A DNA stretch of 64,000 nucleotides from positions 3,534,001 to 3,598,000 of the forward strand of contig CASHTG010000012.1 in assembly GCA_949357655.1 (NCBI GenBank). The letters run 5' to 3'. A model generated the notes under the pieces. The model saw only the letters and a program-made list of their open reading frames with translations. It had not been told where the DNA came from and ran no database searches. This DNA comes from Parascedosporium putredinis. Lineage: Eukaryota; Ascomycota; Sordariomycetes; Microascales; Microascaceae. This document shows, piece by piece, positions 45,801 to 57,494 of the stretch; the first letter of the stretch is position 1; every line of letters begins with the position of its first letter. The position numbers and the translations under genes were made by a program.

Positions 45801-47218
45801 AAGGCCAGTTCTTTTGCTACGAAGGCGAAGATTTGAAGCTGCACCTTCAACGAGGCTTTCACGCGGTCCAGGTGTATTCTTTGATCGGGATCACAGCCAA
45901 CATTGTTGATGCTCAAGGGCAAAATCCGCACCTCGTCGCCGTTGTAGACGGTAAGTGCAGCCAACTTCTTACAAGCAACCTCTTTTCTTTTCTTTTTACT
46001 AACTTATTGAGTAGTATCCCCGTCTCAGCCCAATGCGGTAGACGGGAGCCAGTGGCATCTTTTCAATGACTTCCTAGTCCAGCCCGTTTCCAAGGAAGAA
46101 GCACTTCGGTTTGCCCTCTGGAAAATGCCCTGTGTACTGACATTCCAGCACAAAGACGCGAATCACAAGATTGACAATACATGGAAAGACAGTCTTGACA
46201 TAAGTCTCCTTTACCGGGAGCCTGGGTAAGCCGTAGCCTCCTCTCTTTATGCCTTCCAATCTTCTTAGTCACCGAGCCCAAAGTACAAATGTGAGAAGGC
46301 GTAGCTAACAGGAGTACCAGACCGAATGTTCGTGGAAGCGACCTAGCTCGCGTACTCAACCCTGAGTCAGAAATTCCAGCAGCGGACACAATCGTTGCCC
46401 TTGATACCGAGTTTGTTGCTGTGAGGCAACCCGAGATCGAGGTGAACTCGGACGGAGAAAGGGAGACTATCCGGCCTATAGTGTACGCACTTGCGCGAGT
46501 TTCCGTGGTTCGGGGGCAAGGAGAGGATGAGGGCCTTCCTTTTATCGACGATTACATCTACGTCAAGGAACCAATCGTTGACTACCTGACATCGTACTCG
46601 GGGATCACGTCTGGCGATTTGGATCCCAGGCTATCCAAGAGGAACCTCGTTTCCTTGAAGGTAGCCTACAAGAAGCTATGGATCCTGCTCAATCTCGGAT
46701 GCCAATTCCTCGGCCACGGTCTCAAACAGGACTTCCGCGTCATAAACATCCATATCCCCAAAACCCAGGTCATTGACACGATTGAAATTTTCTATCTCAA
46801 GTCACGATTGCGGAAACTGTCGCTTGCCTTTCTTGCCTGGTGTCTCCTTAAGGAGGATATCCAGCTCGAAACGCACGACTCTATCGAGGATGCTCGTACT
46901 GCGCTCAAACTGTACCGCAAGTTCCTTGAATTCCAAGATGCCGGTATTCTCGAGACAATGCTGCAGGACATTTATCGAACCGGCCGCGAGGTCCAGTTCA
47001 AGCCTCCGCGCCGCGATGGGCAAGAAGTGCAACGGATAGAGACTCCGCCGTTGCCAGTTGATAGTAATAGCGCTGCGCCCCCACTAACTCCGTCCAAGAA
47101 CGCCGCCGGCGGTGGTAATATGGCAACAGCCCCTGGGTCAAGCCACGGCGGTGTTGTCGGGTTTGGAGCGAGGTCAGGATGGACACCCGGAAAAGGTTCC
47201 TCGCCCTTCCGAGGGTAA
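42886..47218 (+). CDS. PAN2: PAN2, catalytic subunit of the PAN2-PAN3 deadenylase
   Basis: PAN2 trims mRNA poly(A) tails with PAN3 and poly(A)-binding protein. Twelve exons: 42886-42906, 43045-43158, 43218-43387, 43475-43601, 43686-44268, 44341-44754, 44828-45077, 45142-45289, 45350-45454, 45536-45950, 46015-46225 and 46321-47218. The start is MDADWDE. Order: WD40-like domain (LLWAGNSSGRVASFNGND, MKRSRYICAATKSGSVNLLD, FPAGAAFVRMHPRMSTTSI); linker (MPYYREVLLSAWP, LQAPKFLSEKARES-like block); an inactive ubiquitin-hydrolase-like domain; and the C-terminal DEDD exonuclease (IVALDTEFVAVRQPEIEVNS, GHGLKQDFRVINIHIPKTQV, ETHDSIEDARTALKLY). The tail is VGFGARSGWTPGKGSSPFRG. Two frame breaks occur: near 43932 (A4 for A5 before MSSTPPIPFPAG) and near 45016 (AAAGCT for AAAGGCT in QKAEGSICQATNML). 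Confidence 0.95.
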
Positions 47219-47270
47219 CCAATCTAGCCTTTAAAAGTTTACCAGCATAGATAGCCATTATTGTATTTAG

Positions 47271-47789
47271 ATGATGAGCGCTAGGGTAGCGATGAGCGCT
47301 CAATTCGAACCCCTGATCACCAACTCTTCTTCGCCGGAATTATCGTCACCTTCCATGGCTGTTCGTTCCTCTAAGTTAAATGTATCCTTCGACAGACACG
47401 CCAGAATTGTATCGGTGCCTTTATTCCATGACGTATCTTTTAGGCTTTCGAGAGTAGGGCGAGAACTCAATAGGACGAGGTACCACAATAGCCCGCTGAG
47501 GCGTAGCTGGGCCTGCGGAGTGTCTATGGGGATAGAAGGTCCATCCTTTGACTACAAGTACGGGAAATATATCCACCTAGAGGTTTCCCTCCACTACATG
47601 CAGGCGTCCAAGACGTATGTAGGTAACAATATCAGATCGAGTCTGAAAACGGTTCCCACCGTATCATACACAATCTACTCCAATACCTTGGTTATGGGTG
47701 TGGTTACCAAGTTCTCGGGAAATGCCATTGCAGTGCCCCTTGACGCTCACAGGGAAAGAGAGCTAAGGCGTAGCTCGACCTCAGTATAA
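47271..47789 (+). CDS. open reading frame of uncertain reality, 172 residues
   Basis: This frame starts ATGATG 52 bp after the PAN2 stop and has no intron. I do not recognise the protein; it is Ser- and Arg-rich with no signal peptide or membrane segment. Part of the opposite strand (47488-47300) is also open and would end in an acidic stretch (EGDDNSGEEEL). The frame is too close to PAN2 to have its own promoter unless the PAN2 3' end is used. It may well be a chance frame within the PAN2 3' UTR. Confidence 0.2.
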   Translation: MMSARVAMSAQFEPLITNSSSPELSSPSMAVRSSKLNVSFDRHARIVSVPLFHDVSFRLSRVGRELNRTRYHNSPLRRSWACGVSMGIEGPSFDYKYGKYIHLEVSLHYMQASKTYVGNNIRSSLKTVPTVSYTIYSNTLVMGVVTKFSGNAIAVPLDAHRERELRRSSTSV

Positions 47790-50700
47790 TGAACACGCAC
47801 TACTAAGGTTATGGTAGACAAATCCAAGCATCTGATGAGCTTTGAATGAGAGGGGAGCACGCCGAGCTGTCACGACATACTCTTATATCAGACCTCCCCT
47901 CGCTTTACGTAGATGTTCCCACATCAAGCGAGTAATGTCGCAGACTCGCTGATCATCAGCCCGACAAGAAACTCCCAAACAATCTCCAAGAGTCTGTTGC
48001 CTATTGCCCACATGCTGCAGGTACCCGGACCTTGATGGTGGTCTTTGGGCTAGGCTCCAGGGTCAAAGGGGGATGGATCAACTTGATAGTCAGCTAAGGG
48101 AAACTGGTGAATGATAGATGGATGTATCTATGGGAGTAGATACTTGGACCGATTGATGATGGAATACAGGCGAGGCTTAGAGTTGAAAGGTCGAGTGTGT
48201 CACAGCTTCCCTGGTCTGATAGTGAGAAGGCAGCCCTAAACAGGCCCCGTCTCCCCGTTTACCTTGGTTAAGATGTCATATCCAGCTAAATTCTGTGGAA
48301 TTCTCGCTTTTCTGGCCGCCCATTAAAGATCAGTTGATTCTTTCTGGGGTGACTTCTTTTTTTTCACTTTGACTAGACCGAATCTATTGTAGTTTGCGGC
48401 CTTGCGTCATCGTGCCAGCGATGGCTGAGATACCACACCTTGCTCACGCTTCAATTCAGACTCGATAGGGTCACTTCGCACCTAACCACAGCGCTTACCG
48501 ACCTCTCAGCCCCGGGGACCTGAGCCTAGGTCCTTTCCTCCTGGTTGAAGATGGGCTGTGGCGTGAACACAACGTTGAAGGATCCTGTTGCGCCCTCGCC
48601 ATGTTTTCCGCCGCAGATGTGACGGATCGCCACAATGGCTCAGGCACTAGCCGGCGCGTCCTGGAAGCCTCAAAAGGCTAACCCGAGCTTGTACGCCACT
48701 CACGGAGGAAGCGCAATAGCCAGAGCGTTCAGGAGCCAAGCTAACGCCAAACCAGACCAAAGGGGAAACTGCTTTCCACAAGCTGAGTCCATGAACTGGA
48801 ACCTCTGCCGCACTCAGGCACGGCGAAGCCAATTGAAGGTGCGGCACGCGATCAATGGACTTTTGATCAAGAACCGAGATTCTCGTCACCAAAAGAGGCC
48901 CAGAAGAAAGAGGGAAGCTCTCGAGAGGTATGCATACCCCTCCGTTGTACGACATTGAGACGCCTCTTTGGATGATATTGGGATGCCGTCCGTCTTCTTG
49001 GTTCCTGGCGGTTTTCTTCTTGAATTTTGCGTGTACAGTCAGGAGCACGGAGTACAGAAGCTTGTTGTAGAGAATACTTGGCCATGATCATCTTCAACCA
49101 TGTCGTGCAACAATTGTGCAAAACAAAACAAAACGAAGCAGCAAGAACTCCAAGCTGGTCAAGGAGCAGGACGGCCTGCATAACCCCGCGAGCCAGCATT
49201 GGTCGGCCTTAGATAAGAGGGTGCCGGGGTGCAGGTGGGAGGGTATCCTGGTGGTGGGTGAGAAACGACTGTGACTGACCCGGGCCATCTCGACACACCC
49301 GTTTCCAGATGCGGGGGAAGCTCATGTCGGCATGACAAAGAACGAGAGCATTGAAGCTTGCATTTGAGAGGTCTCCTATTGGGCACACTGTCCTGTGTCC
49401 TGGAGCAGAATACACGGAAGGCAGAGCTAGAGCGGATGCAGAGAGTTTAACTGAAAATCAATGTGGCACCTTTTTTGTTATTGCTCTTCGAGACAAGGTG
49501 CTTCGCATGGATTGACCGATCAATGTATTATTGAAGCATCAACGGGAGGGTGTCTTGCGGTGCTGCGTCTTGCTATTTAGTGTTGCCGCGACGAGCTGGC
49601 CCTGGGTGGGTTGAAATTGCAACCTCCCCCATCATTGACCCATTTCCCAACAATCCATGGAGAGTCAATGCGGATCGTATTGTCTTCTCTCAGTCCCGTC
49701 CAAAAACCAAAGAAAATATGAGAAACAGTGAGGAGAAGAAAAAAGTTGAGCAATAATCAAATGTGGAGTCAACCGAGCTTATCCACATCCCGACGATAGA
49801 CGACGAGTGGGATTTTTTTTTGTTGGTTCCCGGTGCTGGTCGCCGTCAGCTCTCGGGCCCATGGGCAAGCTCCAATCATAGGCCATGATGTAATCCGTCG
49901 GGGAAGAGTGTCGGAGGCCGGGAAAGGTGGCTAAGCCTCAGCGCCCCAATGGTTGGGAAACAGAGGGAGCCATTCACGGGCCAACGTTCGGATCAATCCG
50001 GCCCAATTCGGCGTACCCACAGCCGAATTCTCCTGTTGCCCGAACGTGGAGCCGTCGGGAGGGGAGGGTTGAGGGTTCAAGAGAGGTTTCAGATGGCCAA
50101 GAGCCAATGGATGATGGAGTAGGTTTGTCTTCAAAACGTTGTTATCGCGAGAAGCTATGAGGCAATAGAACATGTCGACGGGGTCAACGCATGACCGTGG
50201 CCAATGTCCTAGTTGCGCAGACGCATGTGTCAGACTGGGCACCAGCGTCATGTTGAAGATAAACACGAGGCGGACTAGCTAATAATGAAGGCTTTCTAGA
50301 ACATGAACTGTTTAGCAGGCCAAGATCTCGTGTTTATGGCCTGCTCGTCGCCCTCGCCGGGAGAGCTCGAGGCATGCATGTGCAAGGCTGGCAACTTCAT
50401 AAACCTAGTTTTCCTTTCCCGAGAACGTGGAAGCAAAACGTGTCCAGTCAACCAGTGCTGTTCCTGTCCTGCCTCTTGATATTATAACGAGACCGGGTGT
50501 ATGATGCGATGGCCAGCCAGCAATGAATTGGCTTTGAGGATCGCGTCACGGTAACCGCAAAAGCCGCCTTTGTTCCGCTTACGCCCGCCTACGCCCACCG
50601 CTGGCCGCCGTGTCTTAACCTCGCACCTCGGATATAGCCCGTATCCTTGCGTATCATTGCATCGGAGCTCTCTTGAGTTGATGCGGAACTTCTAAACGCC

Positions 50701-52787
50701 GGAAAAGGTGCAAGGTCCAGTCCACGCTAGGCTGTTATTGTAAACGGTTGGGGGAGCCAGAAAGAAAAAAGAACCCAAAAAGAAAACAAAAGACCTCTTC
50801 GAAACCAATTTTTTTGTTGTCGTTGAACCCTGCAAGTTTTGAGCTCCCGCACGATATTACCGACACGGGAGGTTAGCACGGAAAGCGGAAGGCAGCCGAC
50901 GCATCCACTTGGATGGCTCATATCCACGGATCAACTGCTTAGAACAGGCCAGGCCTCCCATGGCAATCTTCCAAGCCTGCGTACCCTGGCATCAATTTTG
51001 ACAATCCTGGGCCAATGTGTGATTGGACGATAGGGGTATTCATTCCCCTTGAGAGAGGGGCACTTTTTTTATCCTTCCTTCTTTCCCTATCAAGGAACGG
51101 ATTCATCTCATGGAGCACTTGTCCGCCGGATGGAAGAGAGACGGATGTCGGCCGCAAGTGGGCGAGTGAACGGGGACAGAGTGGAGGGGCCCCTCATTCA
51201 CGCATCACTTGATGGCGCCCAGGCTGGCTGGCCTGGCCAGGGATTGTGACTTTGAAATGTCTGTCCCTGTTTAGCTGCAGGGTAGTGGGGACCTCTAGGG
51301 CGATGCTGGGACTCCGAGCTAACTCCAGAGAGCCTGGCTATTAGACTCTGCTCGATGCTAGACCAGATGCGTACAGGCAAGGTGGGAGTTTCTTTTGCGC
51401 GAAACCCTTGAGACTTCAAATGGTATTATTAGACGTCAACCATCAAGGGCGAAATAGTGCACATGTGGAGCTATCCTTTCGAGGATCCATGGTAGATGTC
51501 TTAGGCTTCCTCGGGCCTTGGTTAATCCCCACTTGTCCCGTATCAACGTTTGGTAGATGAGGAGGTGAGCTCCTGACGGTCGTCTCGAGGTGCCTTGCTC
51601 TAGGCAGGAGAGGTTGTGAGTGAAGGTAGTAGTAGCCCGGGCTATACGGTGATTTTCAGGCACTCTCACGCATATCCAAAGTAAACATTCAAAAACGTTG
51701 CAAGATTTGGTTGATGGGGATTTTGGAGAGAGCAAAGGGAGGGGGGACGGAGCATCTGAGATGGAGGGGTCGATTGCATCAAGTGTTCAGGCGGGGAGGG
51801 AGTAGGGCGGTTGGCTAGCATCCATTGATCTAGATTCCTGATTATGACTGATACAGTGCACCGTCGACAGGATTTCCCAAAGGTGATGCGCCAAACCAAC
51901 AATGAACCTGATGATCCGCAGATGACGACGTACTTGAACTCGGTGTACTTGTACCCAGGTACCTCCCCCGAATTAAGCAACAGGGTCTTTTTTTCATTGT
52001 GTTTTACCGCCGGGCGGGTCACCACAACGCTGCACTCGCGAGTCTGCTACACCAGACCTTTGCAGCACCATCCCTCGCTCGTACTAGAGCGCCGTCATTC
52101 CAGGCGAAATCAATACCTCCCCTCACCCTGAGGTCTTGTTAATGAATTACGCGGCGAATGGACGAGCTGCCTTCATGGGAAACCCCAATGGTTCAATGTT
52201 CAATATCATCAGGGCACTGTACGGGCGCCAGACCGAAAAGGATGATGCGACCAACCATGTGTGACCTATTACATCAGAGCTTCCCCCAGTAAACCCCCAT
52301 CCCCATGACCGAGGGTGAAGTGGCTCACTGCCCAGCGCTGAGAACTGGATACCCGAAGTTGGGTGGATGTACATCTAGAACGCGGAGGTACGGGATGAGG
52401 GTCGCGAAACCAAGTCAAACAAGCCCCTCCCCGACGCTACTCGTGTGGTAGGAAGATGATGCCAATCATCACCTTGTACTCCGTACAAACTTGCCGCTAT
52501 GGCCCGTACACAGATGATGGCTATCCACTTCAGTCGCCAAGCTGGGAATAACCTGCGCCATTCATTGAAGGCGCTCCGTCAGACTTGCCGGGGCATCCAT
52601 CTCGATGCTGTGTCCCCCTCTTCCCTTTGAGTGGACGGCGAGAATATAAACTAGTAGAGCACCACGATCTTCTTGTGGATGCTGACTGGGTTCACTTTCT
52701 TCAAGTTCAATGCCACACCAGAAGTAGACCTCACCTGTTCCTCTACCTCATCCAGTGCATTCAGCCATCAAGGGGTTCATATCTCAT

Positions 52788-52875
52788 TCCTCTCACACAC
52801 TCTCGCTCTCTCACTCTCACTCTCACTCTTACTCCCTCTCTGTCTCTGTCTCTCCCTCTCTCTTCTCTGCCCCTC
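52788..52875 (+). repeat. CT-rich microsatellite
   Basis: Imperfect repeats of CTCACT, CTCT and CTGTCT in the gene-free block upstream of the mitochondrial carrier. Confidence 0.8.
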
Positions 52876-55350
52876 ACTTCCTATACCTCAATACTCTACC
52901 ACACCATCTCTTGCACTTCCAAGCCCTGCTGCTCGTTGGAATCAAAGCATTGGATGCTCCATTTCCTCTCTCATCTAGAGCCTCGCACGTCCGGCTGTAA
53001 ACGGTTCCCCTTGGCGAACCGCGGCGCTGCAAGACTCTAGTCAACTCGCCATTCTTCACAAGAGGGAGCGTTTAACGAAGCTCGCTGCTTTTATACTCGA
53101 TATCGGAAAGCTGTTAGTCGCGTTTTCCCGGCTTGACTGCCTAGGTCTACTCCCTTTGCCTCAGAGCACCAGAAGAATTGACCAACAACGTAGCATCAGT
53201 GTCAGAGCTTGTGATTCTACCTCTGGGATCCAACATCTGAAATCAAAAGGACTCTTTTGATCACCAATTCGAGAGAGCCTTGCTGGATTGCGAGACGAGA
53301 GCTCCCTTCCAACTCAAAGAAGCCCCCAGTGCCTCAAGTACCCCGCAGTTGTTGTCGCACAGAAGCTGTCGAGGTAAACCGTTTTATACGACTCCGAGAC
53401 AGATTTGTTTCGCCCTTGCTGCCATTGGCGAAAGCACCACCTCTAAAAACTTGCATACCACTCGCTGCTGACATAGCACATTCACAAAGGTAAGATTGAA
53501 CCACAAAGAGTCATCATACTCCCAGCGCTTGCTCTTGCTTCCTTCACGGTCCAACGCACCTATCCGATGATGTCACCCTCTCCTTGCTTTGTCTTTTTCC
53601 CTCCCTCTTTCCGTTTTCTTTTTCGCCGATCTCTCATTTTCGTCTTGTCTTGGGGTTATCCTGCTTCTGCAGGCGCATGAGATCCCAGTTTCAACTGGAG
53701 GCTACACCTTTATAACACGTGGAGTGCGTGTTGGGCGTTCTGGCGTACTGCCCCTTCCTATTTCCCCACCAACCAGTCCTTGGCTGCAAAACACCAAGTT
53801 CTGGATTTGGAAGGGATGGATGGCAAACACCGTCATCCAAGTGCCCCACTGAGATAAGCTCGGGTTCTCGATCCCGCGAATTTCCGCAGGTGGCTTAACA
53901 ATGGAGTCGCAAAGTTGCATTCCAGGCCGCGAACGTGTTTTCGGTCGTATCCGCCTCTGCATTTGTCTCGAGTGGAGATGATGAAGTGCGAGAAAAGATG
54001 AAAAGAAACGAGAAACGAGAGAAAATAAAGGAACTTTGAAGAGATGAGGAATCCTCCAGCGTGCAAGGCGCAAGAAAACCCGTCAAATTCTTTCACTCAA
54101 AGAAGAAAAAAACCACTGTCGTCATAACAGGGCGCCGTTGGTTCTTATCGCCACAACGAGACTGGTCGACGAGGATATTACCGCGGATCCACAGCAGTCG
54201 AGACCTATCAGGCGGAGCGCGGGACGGCGGCCGAGAGTGGCCGGTCTCCCGATTCTGCTTTCGACTGTTTCAGTCGGACCGCGATTTGTCCATCAGAACC
54301 TCCAAGTCTCAAGAGAGTGACAATGAGATCGAGTGTGAGCTCGCAACCACTGGCGCAGTCGCAGAGTTTCTCCTCCACTCCGTTAGGTAGAGGGGACCTG
54401 GCGTCTTGCGCCCTCGAAACATACACATGCCTGAGAGTGGCTCCTCTCGACCGATGCTGTCATTCGCGTGGAGACTGAAACCACCTCGAGTGGTCAGTTC
54501 TCACATGTTGAAAAATTGATGCGCCTAGGCAACACCACATGGCTCAACAAGAGTTGCGCAGCTCCTGTTTCTGTCCATTTTATCTCGATCCCAATTCGGC
54601 CCTTAGGGGTACCTTGAGCAACTTTCGAGCTCGCTCGGGGACTGAGGGCGGGGAAGAATCAAATGAAGTGGGCAAGTCACCCGCGTTGACGGAAAGAATA
54701 TCAATTGATCAAGGAGTCTTCGGAACGATCAGAGCCCCTCAGCCAGCTGTTAATCCAGCTCCTACCGCTTCCCTTTTGAGGTGGGCTCAGTGGCTCTCTC
54801 CTGCTCCTTAGTATCGAAAGCCCAGTCTGAGTGCGTCCTACACTCCGAGACTTCGTTTCGTGACTCTGCATATAGAGCTCAAGAAACCCCGTGCAGCAAA
54901 GGTCCCGAGGCACAAAGCCATAATGTTGTCTTGTTCCGCTTTTTTCTTTCTTTCGTTTGCTTCTTTTCCTCGTGCTGCTTCGTGTTCTGCGGAAACTTTC
55001 GGGCTGACGGAACACTCCTCTCTCTTCACCAGGCAGATCTTCACAAGGCTTTCTTTAGTTTGCGGTCGATTTCGTTCCTCAGATCGCCCCCAACAGTCTC
55101 ATACTCTTCTCGCCCCTTGTGCTTCTGTTAGCTAGACCTCGGTCCGTCTTACCGCGCGGCCCAGAATCTTGGACAGAGTAGAGGAAAAGTATATCCCGCG
55201 CACAAGCATCAAATTCACTCCTTCCGAGTATAACAGAAGGCACCTTCTTCAGTTTCATTGTGCTGGCCCTTCCCGATCTCACTCGAGGCTCGCCCCTTCT
55301 CTGTTCAAACCACAGCCTCTACTCCACTCAAACCTGCACTTCTAGAAGAA

Positions 55351-56416
55351 ATGCCCGCCCAAGGTCTTGCAACCTCTGCTGATGCCGCCAGGCAAACGAC
55401 ATCAGATATCATGACTTCCGGAAAGAAAGACAAGTCGGCTGTCGCCACAGATTTCCTCCATACTCCTTTTATGCGCGCCGCGCTCCCATTCATCAATGGC
55501 GGCATTAGCGGCATGGTTGCCACCATTTGCGTGCAGCCCATCGATATGGTAAAGGTTCGTATCCAGCTCGCTGGCGAAGGAGTTGCTGGAGGCCCGAAGC
55601 CCAGCCCCTTGTCCGTCACGAGAGACATTATCTCGAGCGGCAGAGCTCTCGATTTGTACACTGGTCTTTCTGCTGGCCTCCTACGACAAGCCGTGTACAC
55701 GACAGCACGACTTGGATTCTTCGACACCTTCATGGGTGGAATGAGCAAGAGGGCGAAGGAACAAGGACGTGAAATTGGATTCTCCGAGCGAGCCACCGCT
55801 GGCTTGGTAGCGGGTGGCCTGGCGGCGATGATAGGAAACCCCGCCGACTTGGCCCTGATTCGCATGCAAAGCGATGGACTCAAGCCTGCGGCTGAGCGCA
55901 AGAACTACACGTCCGTCTTCGACGCTCTCCGTTCCATCTCGAAATCAGAGGGCATCTCGGCTCTTTGGTCAGGAGCTGCGCCGACTGTAGTGAGGGCCAT
56001 GGCGCTCAACTTTGGTCAGCTAGCCTTCTTCAGCGAGGCCAAGGCCCAACTTGAGCAGCATACGTCACTATCCGCCAAGAACAGGACGTTGTGCGCGAGT
56101 GCTATCGCCGGATTCTTTGCCAGTTTCTTCAGTCTTCCCTTTGACTTTGTCAAGACACGCCTTCAAAAGCAGCAGCGTGGCCCTAACGGACAGCTTCCCT
56201 ACCGTGGCATGCTAGACTGCTTCGCCAAGGTCGCCAAGCAGGAAGGGCCCTTGAGGTTCTATCGCGGATTCGGAACCTATTATATCCGCATCGCGCCACA
56301 CGCGTAAGTTGATGCCACCCTGTATATCCCAAGATGGTAATCGGAGAGCTAATATTCCATTCACTAGTATGATCACCTTGATTGTCGTCGACTACCTCGG
56401 ATTCCTAACGAAATAA
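55351..56416 (+). CDS. Mitochondrial 2-oxoglutarate/malate carrier (SLC25A11 type)
   Basis: An inner-membrane antiporter that exchanges 2-oxoglutarate for malate. Exons are 55351-56303 and 56368-56416, without a frame break. The start MPAQGLATSADAARQ is the first ATG of the frame. Three Solcar repeats carry the signatures Q-P-I-D-M-V-K-V-R, N-P-A-D-L-A-L-I-R and L-P-F-D-F-V-K-T-R. The second, with A-L-I-R-M in place of the usual basic residue, is typical of the oxoglutarate carrier subfamily. Other family blocks are LYTGLSAGLLRQAVYTTARL and LWSGAAPTVVRAMALNFGQL. The C-terminus is MITLIVVDYLGFLTK. Length (333 residues) is normal with a fungal N-terminal extension. Confidence 0.92.
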
Positions 56417-57494
56417 AGAGACAATTATAGATAGACGAGAGTCTTGAGGGGGCTTTTTTAGAGAGAAAAAGAGAAAGAAACAGAAGAAAAGTCATAAGAA
56501 ACAAGAAAGGAAAGAGGTTGCTATATCTTGCTGGCGAGAGTGTTTAAGGGGCCGTTCGATCCAAAGTTCGCTCTGGCCCTTGGCAAAGACTCACGGCGCC
56601 TTGTGTTTAGGGAGTTTCGTTTCCCCTTCTTTTTTTCCCTCCCGTTCATTTCCTTTCATTTCCTTTCTTCATCACAGTTCAGGTCAACATGGAAGGCATG
56701 GCCGGGTTTCTTGTTATGATATCCGAAGTCCTCCAGGGTTGGCTCGCAGCATAAAGGGTTATAGGTTTCCTTTGTTTATTTTCCTAGGCGCGGACTACGA
56801 GTTCCAGCAGCATTTTCTCATGAGCCCTCTCTAGTTGCACATCACGAATAAAACGATACCAAAATTGATACCTTGCGACCTTGCAACGTGTGAAGTGACG
56901 TGCCGAGGTTCTTAATGTCAGCTAGACACCCGCAAGAAGCCCGGTCTCCTCGACCTCTCTAAAGCCATACTGAATGCGCGTCAAAGGTCTTGAGTATAAC
57001 GAAGCCTTAACAGCGGCGCGGCAAAAACCAGTTGTTCCCCGCAGTGCCCACTTCGCTTCCCTTGACCGTTGTGGTTTAGATCCGGCCTTTTTACCCGTCC
57101 CCGAAACCAGAATACTCCAACAATACCCCGGCCAGGATACGACGCGCCTCAATTCAAGGTGCGGGGATTCCTCTCAAGCGACGGCAGGAGGATAAATCTT
57201 TGGGGGACATGGAGACTAGGAGGCCAGATGGAGAGTACATGTAAAAAGTGGAGAGGGGAGTCTTTAGGCCCTGCCAGTCTCGCTCTGCGCTTGATTAATC
57301 CGGGCGAATGGCTCGAAGAGAGTGCGAGGCGGGTTGAGAATAATTTATAAACGAAGGGGAGACTGAAGAAAGGAAACCCCTTTGGACAGCTTTTGCTACT
57401 CTTCAATTGAAACCGCCATCGTCGGCCTCTTGCCATCAAGACCGAGTTTTGGCCAAGAGCTTGCTCTCGTTGAGCGCTGGTAATATCGTCTACA
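56417..57494. promoter_or_regulatory. intergenic with GH43 promoter
   Basis: The left part is the 3' flank of the carrier. A TTTATAAA box at about 57344-57351 lies about 145 bp upstream of the GH43 start. I looked for a GGCTAA-type XlnR site by eye and did not find one. Confidence 0.45.

Larger units (their letters stand above)
47219..55350. other. 8.1-kb block without a recognisable gene
   Basis: Between the PAN2 stop and the carrier start I find no conserved protein, RNA gene or transposon. The many short frames on both strands give no family match by eye. Features seen are a 173-codon frame (47271-47789), a CT-rich microsatellite (about 52788-52875), and pyrimidine-rich promoter-like tracts near 53570-53670 and 54940-55140, the last just upstream of the carrier. 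It could hold a non-coding RNA, lineage-specific genes or decayed repeats. Confidence 0.5.
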
